64,000 nucleotides of DNA. It comes from Siphonodentalium dalli (Eukaryota; Mollusca; Scaphopoda; Gadilida; Siphonodentaliidae). The notes under the pieces are model-generated. The model saw only the letters and a list, made by a program, of their open reading frames with translations. It ran no database searches and was not told where the DNA came from. Shown here in pieces: positions 1-12,552 of this stretch (the first letter of the stretch is position 1; each line of letters opens with the position of its first letter). The translations under genes and the position numbers were made by a program. The stretch spans positions 252,849,582-252,913,581 of the forward strand of contig CP136061.1 in NCBI GenBank assembly GCA_032622095.1. The letters are read 5' to 3'.

Positions 1-20
1 AGTCGAAATTAATGAAGTCC

Positions 21-1760
21 AATTTAGATTGAGGCGATTTACCGGCAATAAAGAATCAAAACGTCCATCAGAATTGCCAAGTGGGATACATTTACATGAA
101 GAAATGAGCTGATATGGATAGCTGTGCAGTACACAAAGGCAAACTCGCATGAACTTCGAGTTCTTGATGTTATATGTAGAATAAGATTGGAGAGCGATTG
201 GTTTGGTTTATTTAAGGAGGAGGTCAAATGACCAATTTTCAATGGGAATTTCCATGCACATCTCCCCAGCAAAAGTTATATATGAAGCACTTGTCTGGGA
301 ATTAAAGTAGCCATGTCATTAAACAGACATAACATTTAACTGGCGGCTGGGCTTGGTAAATAGGCAATTTTTGCTATAAATTTATTTTGAGAATTTTTTT
401 CTAGAAATACAACACTTGACCTAGTTTTGAAATATCAATAAAAAGTTTAAAATTAATAAATCAAGAAACAAATTCCAAGCCGATCCGCCAGATAAATGTG
501 TACTTTTTTCAATACCGCACAAAGTCACACCCAGAAATATTTGCAACTCATTAACTTTTGCTGCCGAGATTTGCTTGGAAATGCCAATTCAAAATGTATC
601 GCTTGAACTCATCCTTAAGGTTTTGTCGTCATTTCAAACCCTGGGTCTCATCAAGATGATGTCCGTTTTATATGCTGGAAATGAGACTGCGCATATGTGA
701 CCCGCCATATCAAATCCAGTTGTAAGTCGGGATTTTTTTACCCTGTGCCAATGCATTCTCTTATATATGCGAGTCGACCATAGGTCGCCTCGCATATATA
801 AGAGAATGCATTGGCCTAACATTTTTTTTACAATTTTAATAATTTGTTCTTGTATTCTTTAACAATTTTATAATTTCACCTATACAGAGCCCCAGACAAA
901 CATGAGCAGACGACACTCTTCTATATGCTTCTATATATGTGTGGGGCTCCCTGCAGGGTAATGGATGTTTTTTTATTTTATGTCCTAAAAATTGTAAGAA
1001 ACATTTATTTAAAAAAAATTATAAAACATTGTTAGGCCAATGCATTCTCTTATATATGCGAGGCGACCTATGGTCGACTCGCATATATAAGAGAATGCAT
1101 TGGCACAGGGTAAACAAATCCCGACTTACGACTGGATTTGATATGGCCCGTCACATATAGGGTTAATTTCACTTGGAAATTACATCAATCATGGCAACCA
1201 CCAGCAAACGACTGACAACCTTGCCCAAATGCTCGAAACATGTTATCCTGTCTGTTCATCGCAAATCCACGCTTATTTTAGTGTTCAAACTTATCGACTG
1301 AAAATATGAGCGAATAGTCGTGAAATATTTCAGTTAAACCTGCAATTATTTTCTGGAGACAGTTGGATACAGGAAGCTGTAATGTGCCCGATAACGAACG
1401 AAAAAGAAATGCTTATAAAATGCAATATAGATTGAGGCGATTTACCGGTAATAAAGTATTCAAACGTCCATGTTTCGAAGTGGCATACATTCGCGAGGAA
1501 AAATGAGCTCATATGGACAGCGGTACACAAAGGCTAACTTCGAGTTCTAGATGTCAGGGCCAGGAACCTTGGCGACTTGATTGGTGACAAGAAACTGACA
1601 AACTTGCCCCGATGCTCGAAACAGATTATACCCTGTCTGTTCATGGATTGCAACACTTATTTAGTGTACCGAGGCTGCACTGGCATAAATTGAGATATGA
1701 GCGAATGGTCTTGAATAAATTCAGATAGACCTGGCATTTGTTTTTTCAAAAACTGTTTAT
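21..1760. repeat. Degenerate direct repeat units interrupted by a MITE
   Basis: Two sections recur as diverged direct copies. The stretch with 'gattgaggcgatttaccgg', an alternating A/T-rich middle and 'acacaaaggc' at 21-190 returns at about 1420-1560. The stretch around 'gctcgaaaca', 'cctgtctgttcat' and 'tatgagcgaat' at about 1195-1390 returns at 1570-1760. The copies keep the same order, which suggests an old tandem or segmental duplication into which the hairpin MITE at 696-1155 later inserted. No coding capacity is evident. Short ORFs here do not keep a frame between the copies, so I treat them as chance. Confidence 0.6.
696..1155. mobile_element. MITE family 1 (TA target, double hairpin), copy 1
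   Basis: Termini are TGTGACCCGCCATATCAAAT and its near reverse complement, flanked by TA on both sides (694-695 and 1156-1157). The TIR runs about 45 bp. Inside each arm is a roughly 70-bp near-perfect hairpin built on 'gccaatgcattctcttatat' and its complement. Between the hairpins is a central block containing 'gggctccctgcagggtaatg'. The element has no coding capacity, so it must have been moved in trans. A TA target suggests a Tc1/mariner-type transposase, but that is inference. Confidence 0.88.
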
Positions 1761-1921
1761 AAAATGCAAGGTGTATACGGTGTACCACAGCTAACTTTGC
1801 AAGAAGTAAAAACTGTGTTCCATCTGTGGCCATACTACAGAAAATTTGCCAGTAAATAGCATTTAATAATCTCGCAAGAATCAATCATACACGTATTTAA
1901 ATTTATTTAATTGAAAGTAAA

Positions 1922-2207
1922 TGACGAACATGACATTTGGAACGGGGCTGATGGGTAGGGGGGGGGGGGTCGACGTGTTTCTATGGGGTATTTTGGGCAG
2001 GCCACCCACCCATGCCGTCAAATCGGCTGAAATCCTTATCGTTCTCGAAAAGAGTCCATACCCCCTCCACCGGGGATGATGGTGGGGTCTGGGTGTTTCT
2101 AGGGGGTATTTGGGTCGGGTCACCCACCCATACCGTCAAATCGGCCGAAAGAGACATTTTTGAGAATAAGGAATAGGGAATAAGTTCCAAATGTCATGTT
2201 CGTAAGT
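1922..2207. repeat. Small element with inverted ends and two internal direct repeats
   Basis: The ends are an inverted pair: 'acgaacatgacatttggaac' near 1925 and its complement near 2186. Inside are a poly-G run (about 1959-1968) and two direct copies, about 125 bp apart, of a block running 'gtgtttctakggggtatttk' to 'ccgtcaaatcgg'. The overlapping small ORFs on the minus strand follow these repeats and have no recognisable product. Confidence 0.55.
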
Positions 2208-2403
2208 AAATATCAATAACACCGTTACATTTGGAACTACATAAATTTAACTCCTCGTGTCGTTACAACATTGGTAAAGATGCATGTTGTTAGCATGTTT
2301 CTGTTCATCATTATGGTTTTCTATGACGAACTATCTGCAAAAAATACCATGCAAACTTCCAAGATGTGAATGTACCATATAGGAGGGAAACATCAAAAAG
2401 ACC

Positions 2404-2796
2404 CCCTTTACCCAACAGAACGGCCCTGTGCTAATGCATTCTCTTATATATGCGAGTCGACCATAGGTCGCCTCGCATATATAAGAGAATGCATTGGCTT
2501 AACACATTAAAAATTATAAAATTGTTAAAGAATGTAAGAAAAAATGGTAAAAAGAGTTAAAAAAAAGTTTTTTTTTAGGCCAATGCATTCTCTTATATAT
2601 GCGAGGCGACCTATGGTCGACTCGCATATATAAGAGAATGCATTGGCACAGGGCATAACTGTAACCATCACAATGTGGTCAAGGAGCCGGTTCCAATTAT
2701 ATCCATATGTGTATGGTTTTATTGAGACAGACCCAAGATATTTTAGGCTGTTGAAGCTTTATTTGGCCGGTTTTGGCCGGTTTGTTGGGTAAAGGG
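2404..2796. mobile_element. MITE family 2 (TTAA target), copy 1
   Basis: The right terminus reads GGTAAAGGG followed by TTAA at 2797-2800. The left terminus is CCCTTTACCCAACAGAACGG, with a degraded left TTAA. The TIR includes a GGCC-rich stretch. Two hairpins of the 'ccaatgcattctcttatata' type face each other inside, the same core as in family 1 although these termini are unrelated. Non-coding. Confidence 0.8.
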
Positions 2797-3737
2797 TTAA
2801 GATGGGATCACATACAAAAACCGGATAACTGTTTAGAGTGCACACAATAACTCGAAGCTCGTACGATCAAACGCCACTTGGAAGTCGTCCCCACTCCCGC
2901 GTGTCAACCAAGCTTCTCCCAACACATTAGCTGGATCTTGGTATGGCTTCTCAGATGGAACATTCGCGTGGAACTCACAAATACTTTAACTGAAGTAACA
3001 TATAACATGGTAACAACATATTAAAGCTGTCCCATTCGATTTGACTCCATTAATTTAAATCACTGTTCGTACCGTCGTACGGCTTGGGGACCACAATGGA
3101 ATTAAGCCTTCTAGTGATTTTCGTGCCATCCCCGGTGATTTTCGTATCATCCCCGCTGCCAAGCATGTACCCTATGATTATTCCAAATTTCAACCTTTTC
3201 ATAAATCCTTTGATTTTCTTTATAGCCTCATATATATTTCACACTGTTTCTAGTTATATACAGCTCCGTAATTGAATTTATGTTAAAAACTCTTTGTTAT
3301 AATTATTATATTCATAATTTGTTAGTACATGTATTTCTAGTTATAAAACAAATCAATCAATCAATTCCATGCCAAATCTCGACGATTATGATATTGAACC
3401 TACACATTTCCTAAATTGGCCAAAGGAATTTTCTGCCCAGTATGAATCATGAATATATATATATATATATATATCTCTGTAATTCTTCCATTTAGAAGAG
3501 TTTGTATGTAATAAACATTTTACAATATGGTACAACGTTTGTTGAACTTATTATCTGAACATAACTACTCATCAATGAGTATTTAGTATACCAAGGGTAT
3601 AAATAGGCAGTTTTATAAGCGTTTGACTTTCTAGATCTTCTCCCACCATAAAAACCAAACAAGCTAAAAGAACCCCACAAAAACTCATATGTCAAAGAGC
3701 GTTTATGGCATCGTTACAAATTAAAAGTTAATATTAA
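2797..3737. other. Unassigned AT-rich stretch with AATC tail and (AT)n
   Basis: No gene seen. A short run of AATC repeats at about 3346-3362 resembles the 3' tail of a SINE or LINE, and the AT-rich sequence before it could be the element's 3' end, but no diagnostic body is visible. An (AT)11 microsatellite lies at about 3452-3473. At about 3560-3600 is a terminus-like sequence of MITE family 4 ('tcaatgagtatttagtatac'). Confidence 0.4.
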
Positions 3738-4073
3738 AGATGCATTCAGGGTTCCAGACCTCCATTTACAACAACATACAAAATCTAATTGTAAATAAAT
3801 AACTACGACAACAAATATGACATATAAACTGGACCAACAAATACCAATGAATATCATTTTGTTATTGAGAAATTAACAAAACAAAAATAATTGTTGGTGT
3901 CCCTCTAAAAAACTCAAAACTATAATGCAATAAATGCATAGAAGATTCAATGTCGAACACAATAACGTCTTTCTTTTAGCACTTCTTCTTCCAAACAATA
4001 AATCTCAATAAAACAGCTGAATAAAATGTAAAATATGGTATGTAAAACTTGGTCTGGAACCCTGAACACATCT
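3738..4073. mobile_element. MITE family 5 (TTAA target), copy 1
   Basis: Flanked by TTAA at 3734-3737 and 4074-4077. The TIR is about 27 bp: AGATGCATTCAGGGTTCCAG at the left and its complement, ending in ACATCT, at the right. The AT-rich interior is shared with the copy at 42226-42604, including 'ggtgtccctctaaaa' and 'aataaatgcatagaa'. Non-coding and non-autonomous. Confidence 0.85.
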
Positions 4074-4077
4074 TTAA

Positions 4078-6970
4078 ATATCGTTCTTTAAACAAAAATA
4101 TACACATTTAAAGAAACCCCGTCCCTTCCGATTTGACACAATCAAATTACTATATTAATTTGAAAGTTTAGTATATTATAGAGATAAACCTGAGAAGTTA
4201 TTGGTGGTCGTTGAATGAGGATGCATTTGTATTTATATGTTTTAAGTTTTAACTCATTTTGTAACTCGCAACTGCCAATATATCTGTGTATTGCAATAAA
4301 TATTCTATCTATGACCACCAATCTATGACCTCCGATCTAATTATTTTCTGGTGGTGGTTGTATGGTGCGAAATCAGTAAGGGTATCTTTAATAATAAAGC
4401 TTTGTTTGTTCGTTACCTGGGGGCGATACTTATTAGAGAGCGTTTTCGCTTATACTGTTATACTTATTGTGGCAAAAGTTTTTTTTTTTATTATAACCCT
4501 TTCATGACGGGATTTGCGCTGGTGCAGCATTAAAGGTCAAGCCATTTTTCAACTATTTTCAATATTTCGCACACAAGTGAAGCAAACGCTCTTTATATCT
4601 ACCAATTCAGTAATATACTAACACAGTCGTGTGTTTTCAAGAATGATCGCATGCGTAGCCAGCTTTTCATATGTCTACACATGAAGGTCTAATGCTAATG
4701 ATAATAATTAATAATGAACGAGACGAATGGTTTGTCATTTTACATTGTTGGTGGGGGGGGGGGGGGCGGGGCGAAAAATGGTCGGAACAAAAATTAGCTA
4801 AAAGAACGGAAAAATAATTCCGAAGTATAAAATATTTGAAGTACGTCATACCAATTTCGTGAATTTTAATTCCTTCGAATATAATCCATTTATTAGGGTG
4901 CGAATGTTCACATACCCATCACGTACAGTCCGCTGTTGAAGCAACAATCTATCCTCTGTCTTCTCATTCAGACGTTACACCTATGTGTACCGGTGCTCGT
5001 CACATGTACCAAATAATGCACAAGCCACATTGTCACTGTTATCCAGACAGCGGCGATATAAAACTAAACTCATTCCCCGTGTCATTGTTCTTCACCAGCC
5101 AGGACCCATAACTCGCGCTGTGATGCAACAATTAATGGCGTATTTATTACCTCCCCTCGGTGATGACTATCTACTATGAATTGCTCATTGAGAGTGTCGC
5201 GATTTATATCCCCGATATGGACTTTCTCTTCTTGCCATGCAGAAAATTAATGACCTGTCGTATGCCATTTGGCCTTTAAGTTTACTTTTCTCGTGCTCGC
5301 GGTATACAGTGCATTAATTGTTGTCACCATCTTATTACGCCACATGGTGGTGTAAGTTGTTTCGGAGATTTTGATTTTATGTGGTCGACTGGGCGAATGT
5401 ATTGTGAGATATTTGTTTTTGTACCTTACTCAACCGTACCGATAGAATCACGTAAAGTTAACGCCACCGGTATATAATATGTTTTTGAAAATATGACCCA
5501 ATCGTATCGATAGAGTAATGACAGGCTGAAATTGTAAACTTAAAGTCACCGGTGTAATAATATGTTGTGAAAATATAAATAATCTGATAGCCTGAAAATA
5601 ATGTATAACCCATTGGGAGCCCCTGATGTAGTGAAGTGAATTATCGGTAATTTTAATAGGAGTGCGCATGCCTGTTCTGTTTGAGTAATCGCGATCTTTT
5701 ATTTTCTGGTCATCAAGTCAAAATTGTATCGTATACACAATGTGTTTGTACCGATGCATGTATCGTGACTCGACTCGTTTTCGCGGTCATATAGGCCCTA
5801 CATAAGATATGATCACGAAAACGAGCAGTCGCGAAATCTGATAGAATCGTACATTCACTTTCAATAGTATAGATTATCTTAATCTGCCGCGGATTTCCCA
5901 AAAATTGTACTTTCATTTTCAATAGGATTCTCCGAATTTTCACTTTTACTTTTATTTACGAATCACACAGCGCCTCATTTTAATATTAATTATGACCTGA
6001 CCTTTCCATGACTGCAATAGTATAAACAGCCAATCACCGCTCAGTATTATAATCGAGGTCAGGTCATAATGAATATTAAAATGAGGCGCTGCGTGATTCG
6101 TAAAGAAAAATGAAAAAAAGTTGGAATTATGGACATATTTTTCCTCTATAGAAATTGATTACTGACGATGTGTTGATTTGTATGAGTAAATAAATTATTA
6201 GCCGACAAGAAATCCATGAGCTAGTTGTTTAGTTGATCGTTTGACCGATTTTTAATGATAGTAAGCTGTATGGGTGGTGAATTTAGAGAAACATATCCGC
6301 CATTGCTACTGAGTCGGATCAAACTGGAAATTTACGCTCTTCGGAGACAATATTCGGTGGTTAAAAATTTATCAAATGCTATGTATATGAATGGGTCTGA
6401 TTGGAGTTTGTGGTATTGATTGAAAGATGAATTCTTCACCGATACATCCGTAGCTATATCGTTAGAATTATTGGTGTGAATGGCCTAAATTTGTCCAATT
6501 GCCGAGGGATGGTAAAAAGGTGAATTTCCACAGTTCCCCTTGTCCTATTATCCTACCATTAACGTGAAGCAGGCGCGTATATAGAAGCGGCGTATATGGG
6601 CAGCGCAAAAGGGGGGCGGACAGCGGAGCGCGTCACAGGCCCCTGTGTTATGAAGTCAGGAAAGGGCGGCATTTCTGGTAAGAATAAATGAACGAAATTC
6701 ATTATATTAATTTAAATAGTATGCGGGTATTCAAATTTATTTATGTGTTCAACGTTTCGCACAAATGGTAGATGAACGCTCTTTATTTCTACCATATAAA
6801 GACATAACTAACAGCGAACGCTCTTTATTATTGCACGCTATGCGTTTCTCGCGATTTAAATTAGTAATTTCGAGGCTTTGTATTATCTGTTTTTATCGAA
6901 CTATTTTGCTACAATAAGACAAAAGAAGGAGATTACTTTATAATGTCACGAATGACTACTCTGGCTACGC
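4078..6970. other. Gene-free stretch with small repeats and a palindrome
   Basis: No convincing gene. It holds a solitary left end of MITE family 3 at about 4497-4545 ('ccctttcatgacgggatttg'), a poly-G run at about 4752-4764, and a roughly 90-bp direct duplication at about 5435-5580 containing 'caccggtrtaataatatgtt'. A small inverted repeat ('gaaaacgag') lies at about 5770-5830. A pair of short motifs containing 'gaacgctcttta' lies at about 6770-6830. A palindromic element at 5951-6105 is listed separately. Confidence 0.5.
5951..6105. repeat. Palindromic foldback element
   Basis: Two arms of about 50 bp ('tttacgaatcacacagcgcc' through 'atgacctgacct' and the reverse complement) enclose a roughly 50-bp loop. 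The arms are nearly identical, so this is a young foldback or small MITE. No target duplication is obvious. Confidence 0.7.
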
Positions 6971-7705
6971 ACACAAACCTGGGAACATTACGATGTTATG
7001 GCGGGGAACTTTTATAACATTTAATAAAAACAGGGTAATTTATTTCTTTGTCAATCGGGACGGGATGGTCCCAGGTCGAGATTACATTATTTAAGCGACT
7101 TTTGGGAGCCGATTTCGTAATAACATTGAATTGATTGCCCGGGGGAATTCTATACTTGTATAAACGACGCAAACCAAAATAGGCCAACAACGGTCGCACA
7201 AACAGGAAATATCGAGCTGGGACATTCAGCTACTATGGCAACATATCCTCGTGCAAATAGCTTCACATAGGACCTAACTATTCACATAGATTCATATTGG
7301 ACTTATTTTATTCTGAAATATAGGACTTATACACATTATTCCGTTGAATGGGGCGGGCCGCGTTGAAAACACATTGTAAGTCGTGTCAATGAAAAAAGTA
7401 GATTAAATAGTGCCCATATGAGCTTATTTCGAATTGAAATAAGCTCATGTTACTATTATTTTGATCGTGTCCCATTTAGGTTCATATAGAGCGTAACTCG
7501 GCTTCAAATAATGCCTATATATATGGGCGTATTCGTGTTTTAAAAATCAGTTCTATGAGTTTATTTTCTGGAGAACAGGCTGACTATGAAATACATTGTT
7601 AAGGAAAAGTTATTAGCTAAGAAATATAGTACGTGGGTGTGTTCCCCCCAATATTATAAAGTTTCCCGTCAGAACATCAAAACGTTCCCAGGTTTTGAAC
7701 TGGTT
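6970..7705. mobile_element. Diverged foldback of family 10
   Basis: The left arm ('aaacctgggaacattacgat' through 'tttatttctttgtcaatc') and right arm ('gttaaggaaaagttattagc' through 'cgttcccaggttttgaactg') match, with many substitutions, the two arms of the well-preserved foldback at 45700-46212. The internal 'gagctgggacattcagcta' near 7213 also matches. This is an old full-length copy of the same non-coding family. Confidence 0.6.
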
Positions 7706-7766
7706 GAGGAGGATTTTTATAACAATTGGTCGCGATATACGTGAAATATTTTCATACGGACTTCAA

Positions 7767-7983
7767 CCCTTTCATACCGGAGGACGCAGTATTAAATATC
7801 CTGTGGCCTGTGGCAGTGTTTTATCTTATATATGCGAGTCTCCCATAGGGAGCCTCGCATATATAAGATAATGCACTGGCTTACAAGGTCAAGGTAAATA
7901 TTATTAGGCCAATGTATACTCATATATATGATGCATTGGCACAGGATTTTCGCAAAATTTCAGGAGCTCCATTCATGGGAGGG
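7767..7983. mobile_element. MITE family 3 (TTAA target), copy 1
   Basis: The right end GGGAGGG is followed by TTAA at 7984-7987. The left end CCCTTTCATACCGGAGGACG is preceded by a mutated TTCAA. The interior has the 'cagtrttttatcttatatat' hairpin, a covarying version of the family 1/2 hairpin: the apical stem is TCCC/GGGA rather than GACC/GGTC. A second, deleted half-hairpin follows at about 7905-7945. Non-coding. Confidence 0.75.
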
Positions 7984-8480
7984 TTAAATGCATTTCACAG
8001 AAAGGAATCAAGAAAAATGGGGCCAAGGCTTGGAACAACAAAGAGCGTTCATTGTCTATGTATTCCTGATATGGTGAACAAAAAGAGCGTTTGCCTCACT
8101 GCTTTATCATCTCTGTTGCAATTATATTTGTGATATGCCTGCCCAAGCTCCATGCAGAGTTCAGTCCCCTACGCAGGACTAACCGCTGCCCGCACCTGCA
8201 CGGAATGTGAAGAAATATCGCATTTATTTATTTGAGACTTTTGCGGGTTACAATTCATTCTGCATCATTCTGAGAAACTGAACTGTCCATATTCATTTGA
8301 AAGTGGTCCAGATCAAGCCAGAATGAATTGTAACAGGCAAAACACTTCAATAATTTTTTTATATTTAATTAAGAAAATACATGTGCCGGCAGCGTTCAGA
8401 CATCGTGTAGCGAGGGGACTGAACCCTGTTTTTCAGCTTGATGCCTGCCTTGCCAAAATATAGTGGAAAATTACCGAAAC
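7984..8480. other. Gene-free stretch with paired 30-bp motif and an inverted repeat
   Basis: No gene recognised. Two direct copies of a motif ending 'aaagagcgtt' lie about 40 bp apart (8038-8052 and 8078-8092), separated by 'attcctgatatggtgaaca'. The same motif recurs near 38930-39005, 42830 and 46600. An imperfect inverted repeat ('cattctg...cagaatg' and neighbours) lies at about 8250-8330. Confidence 0.4.
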
Positions 8481-8502
8481 GTAGATTGTCGTATGTATAT
8501 GC

Positions 8503-8785
8503 ATGTAGAAGCCACAGATAAATACGATTTCGTTATTTCGCTGTATCTTTCGTTATTTCACTGAAAAGCTTGTCGGTGGTTACTTTCCGTGTATTGTTCA
8601 TTTTTTTGTAATATTAAAAGTGAAAATTCAGCATATTTAAGCAACTTTAAACATTAATAAGGCACATATAATAAATAGAACACCTACAGTTTTTTTTATT
8701 GAATACCTGAAATATCTCATTCGAGATGCTAGCCGCGAGTGAAAATTCGATATTTCGGTATTCAAACTAAAACTGTAGGTATTTT
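8503..8785 (+). repeat. Dispersed 275-bp repeat, copy 1
   Basis: Matches the reverse complement of about 28303-28577 over its whole length. Shared blocks in the same order include 'aatacgatttcgttatt', 'ttccgtgtattg', 'aataaggc', 'gaatacctgaaatatctcat' and 'gccgcgagtgaaaattcgat'. Short inverted stretches lie within its downstream half. Probably a non-autonomous element; its ends are not resolved. Confidence 0.75.
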
Positions 8786-8897
8786 CGATATACCAATATA
8801 CATATTGTTTGAGGTTCAAATGAGCCATGTCATGCTGTCAAATCAATTTGTTTGTGGAAAAACGAATGGATGGTGAATATTTATGAATTCTCGTTAA

Positions 8898-9104
8898 CCC
8901 TTTCTAAACTGAAGCATCATTTGATGAGTAGTTATCCCATATGCAATGTTCCGATAATAAGTTTAACCCTTTCTATACTAAAGCATCATTGATGAGTAGT
9001 TATCCCATATGCAATGTTACGATAATAAATTTAACCCCTTCTATACTAAAGCATCATTGACGAGCAGTTATCCCATATATGCAATGTACAGATAATAAGT
9101 TCAA
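8898..9104 (+). repeat. Three tandem copies of a MITE family 4 end
   Basis: Three head-to-tail units of about 68 bp, each opening with a TTAA-CCCTTT-type MITE terminus (starts near 8898, 8967 and 9035). Each continues 'tatactaaagcatcattgat' then 'agttatcccatat' and 'gataataa'. The units differ by a few substitutions. The sequence matches the terminus of the complete family 4 element at 47110-47373. Confidence 0.8.
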
Positions 9105-10537
9105 ATAACCTACCTATACATGTAGCTTAGAATTGAAAAGACGCAATACGACGTAACATATCATTCTTGGTGAGATATATCAATGTAGATGATATGGTCG
9201 GGTTCGCTCCATAACATGAACAGGTATGCGATCGTATAAGTTAATCGATGTCAAGTATATATATATGGGACCAATAACTTGGCGCGTTGCGTATGCAACA
9301 GGAATTAATGGCTCGTTTTATGACAATGTCGCCATCCGAATATCGGCCGATCAGCAATGAATCACTCTCTACTTTTATATCTATATAACTGATACATTGG
9401 CTGTCACCTTGACATCGCCTCTGGTTATGTCGGGGTATCAGTCTGCCTTCCCGGACAGCGGCATTAAATACTGCAGGGATAACCACTAAATCAGCTCGAT
9501 CTCTTCACACAAAAGACACCCCGATGTCATGATGATTGATGGGGTGTCCATTTTAATTTAAGAGAAAATCGATAGATTGTGATTGTCAAAGACATAAAGT
9601 GGACGCAACCCGCAATAAAAATAATAACGTCTGTGCATGGGTGTTTTCTAAAAGTGCATAATGTTATGCACCTCCCAGTTAAACAGAATCCTAGAGCGAT
9701 GTTGACTATTCTGACTGTACCTTGTGACAGTCAGAATTGGATGACGAATTTGTCAAATTGTCATACTGAAGTTTATGTTCGACGTTTCCCACACATACGG
9801 CAATTCCACAGGGCAGGTACTTCGTTGGCCACCTCGTGAGCTATGTCTAAAAATGCAGTTGAAATGAACCAACACAAAAGACATTTTCATATATGACATA
9901 TACAACAACTGCATGAGTTTCAGCACGTACCCACGGTATAACGATAACATCGGCAGCTTTTGTGGAACATTATAAATAACGTATACTGTTTCGGTTGTTT
10001 TTAGAATTATGCGACAGATTCACATCAATAATAGAAATATAATATAAGTTAAATGTTTAGGTTCACTGGAATTTAGGGATACAGAATACTGATATGGATA
10101 ACTCCGTGACGACGACATGTCTACACGTTAGAGCAACCTGACCCATAATCGATTCGTCGACTATGGACACACGCACGTATACACAAAATAATATTCAACC
10201 CACAGCAATATATATGACAGATTGCACGATTTAGGTAACATTTGTGAATAGATTTCGCTTTGGATCGCTTACAATCATAAATAATTCCCCTGGTAATCAA
10301 TATTCATGTTTATCGCGAAATCCAGATAACTTGTGGATAGTACTGCCCATATGGGTGCGAGTGCCGCTTCATTCGTGGCGTCGAGTTGTCTTACATTCTG
10401 AACGCATTTCATATATATATTGGACACCTTGAGAATTCCGTGTGATGCATTGTGCGCGCTATTTCATCATAACATTATAAAATAATACTTGGGCGTAAAA
10501 TAACATGGACCATTGCTGATCTGATCCATCTCGCATG
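9105..10537. other. Unassigned stretch with a small family 10 fragment
   Basis: No gene or full element recognised. About 10242-10300 ('tttcgctttggatcgcttac' onward) is a fragment of the family 10 interior, closest to the copy at 60830-60900. The minus-strand ORF at 9241-9486 (81 codons) has no recognisable domain, and I do not call it a gene. Confidence 0.4.
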
Positions 10538-10735
10538 TGTTAGCCATACGCGTGAGACAAACAAACCGACGTCCAGGGTCGATACATGTAGCCGTACGCG
10601 TGAGACAAACAAACCGACGCCCAGGGTCGATACATGCATGTAGCCATACGCGTGAGACAAACAAACCGACATCCAGGGTCGATACATGTAGCCGTACGCG
10701 TGAGACAAACAAATCGACATCCATGGTCGACACAA
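10538..10735. repeat. 48-bp minisatellite (about 4 units)
   Basis: Four units with period about 48 bp, each containing 'cgcgtgagacaaacaaa' followed by 'ccagggtcgatacat'. Because the period is a multiple of three, it keeps repeated ORFs open on both strands. These ORFs are by-products of the repeat, not genes. Confidence 0.9.
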
Positions 10736-12550
10736 TCATGTACATTCCTTAATGACGTTGTTAGTTATTTATTCATTCGAAGTACAGATTATGATTCTGT
10801 GTGGCATATCGCCATCCATGGACTGATTCTCTGAATTGTGTAACATATTTTCATAGACCATCTGCATGCGAGGGCTCGGTGCATCACATGTACACTGATT
10901 ACTCCCTAATTACACTTTTCTATCTCTTATATGTTCCTCAATTGTAAACAATTGTATGCACTTCAAAACGATATACATGCCATGCATTATCGCTATATAT
11001 AATGAGTGCGGCCATATGCAAATAATCAAATTATACGGGATCCAGTAATGCAGGTGGAATCAGGTATACGGCTAAAAAAACACTCGAATCTGGCGTACGA
11101 AAAACAAGGGGGATGTTCTAGCCTCAATGATCGTAAGTAATATGGCCCATCATGGCAACGTTAGTCGAATGGAGAAAAAAAAACATTTCAACCGCGACCA
11201 GATGGGCACACGGACCAAAGAGAAGACACACGTATAATGACTGCTATAAATCAGCATTTGGGGTTGCCATGAAATTCGTTAAATTAAACGCCGAACAATA
11301 GAGACCGGAGTCGAACAGTCCATAAAGCTCTATAATACACCCGATCCCATTAAATATAAACGGCTGTGTCGCGGGAGTTTGTAGTATTGGGTTGCAAACG
11401 ACCCGTGTGCATATTATGTATCTATCACCGGGTTCGCTGCACGAAACCTTGGTGTGTATATCCTATATACGTCATTACGCAGGTGACTCGAGATTCTCGG
11501 GTATATCGGGTGTCCGACTGGGAATTGATGCCTATTATAACACAGGACAGTTTGATTTACGCATCAATGTAATGCCAGTAGAGCCACATGAATTCGAAAT
11601 GAACTTCTCAACTTAACGCTCTCAAAGCTGAAAAAAAATAAAAAATTAAAGCGACAGATTTTCGAGCATATTTCACCATTTTTTACATTTTTTACTCAAA
11701 TTTAAAGGCCACTAGTCCACATGTCGCAGAATAAGGTGGCTTTATTCGAACGGTGGCTTTTTTAGATGTGAAAAAAAAAACTAATCGGCAAATTCTAAGT
11801 CTCTAAATTCTAATTCTAAGCATAACTCCGATAAAAAGGGTGAACCGAAACCAAATTCTAACTTAACTTGTATTTGTATATGGCTGGGCAATCCATATAC
11901 CAACATTGAACACAATCAGATAACTAAAACTAAAGTTATCACCCGGAAACCAAAATAGTCTGCAAACTATTAAGTTGACAAAGACCATAACTCTGGCAAA
12001 GCTCGGGGGGCGTCGGGTCTGCGACCTTTCATTAAGAATTCTGTTCACATTGCAAGAATCGTTCTTTCAACGATACGTATACATAGTGTGGTCGTCGGGA
12101 GGTTGTTGGGGAAAATTCAGGATTCAAGATGGCGTCCAAGATGTCATCCAAAAAAATAGATAGGATAGGATATTTTATTGAAATATACACATATTAATGC
12201 ATGATACATTTGACAAATATTACATTGTATATTCGAGGGGGGTGGCATAGTCAGGTTAGACTGTCTTACTGCCGCCCCCTTAATTCCCCAATCAGCATTA
12301 GTCCGTTGTGAGGTAGGGGTAATGAGATCACGTTTGGCAGAGGATTCCACGGGAGTCACATTGACCAAATATCAGCCACAGAGAGTCAAAAGATGGCCAC
12401 CAAAATGGCTGCCAAAATGACAATTATTTCTTTTGTTTATTTTGTTGATCGAAATCGGCCAGTGATGACCAGCATAATAAATACTTCATGGTTTCGGCAC
12501 TTGTGTGTCAAATATATAAATATACTCAGACATGACCCTCGTCATCTCCT
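10736..12550. other. Gene-free stretch
   Basis: No gene, RNA or well-bounded element recognised. ORFs of 60-75 codons occur but show no domain and overlap in several frames. A stretch near 12120-12420 has several 'aagatggc'/'aaaatggc' motifs. Confidence 0.35.
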
Positions 12551-12552
12551 AT

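Noticed and set aside
8898-9104. CRISPR-like array
   Set aside because: The repeats are contiguous without unique spacers, and the DNA is eukaryotic. It is a tandem MITE-end repeat.
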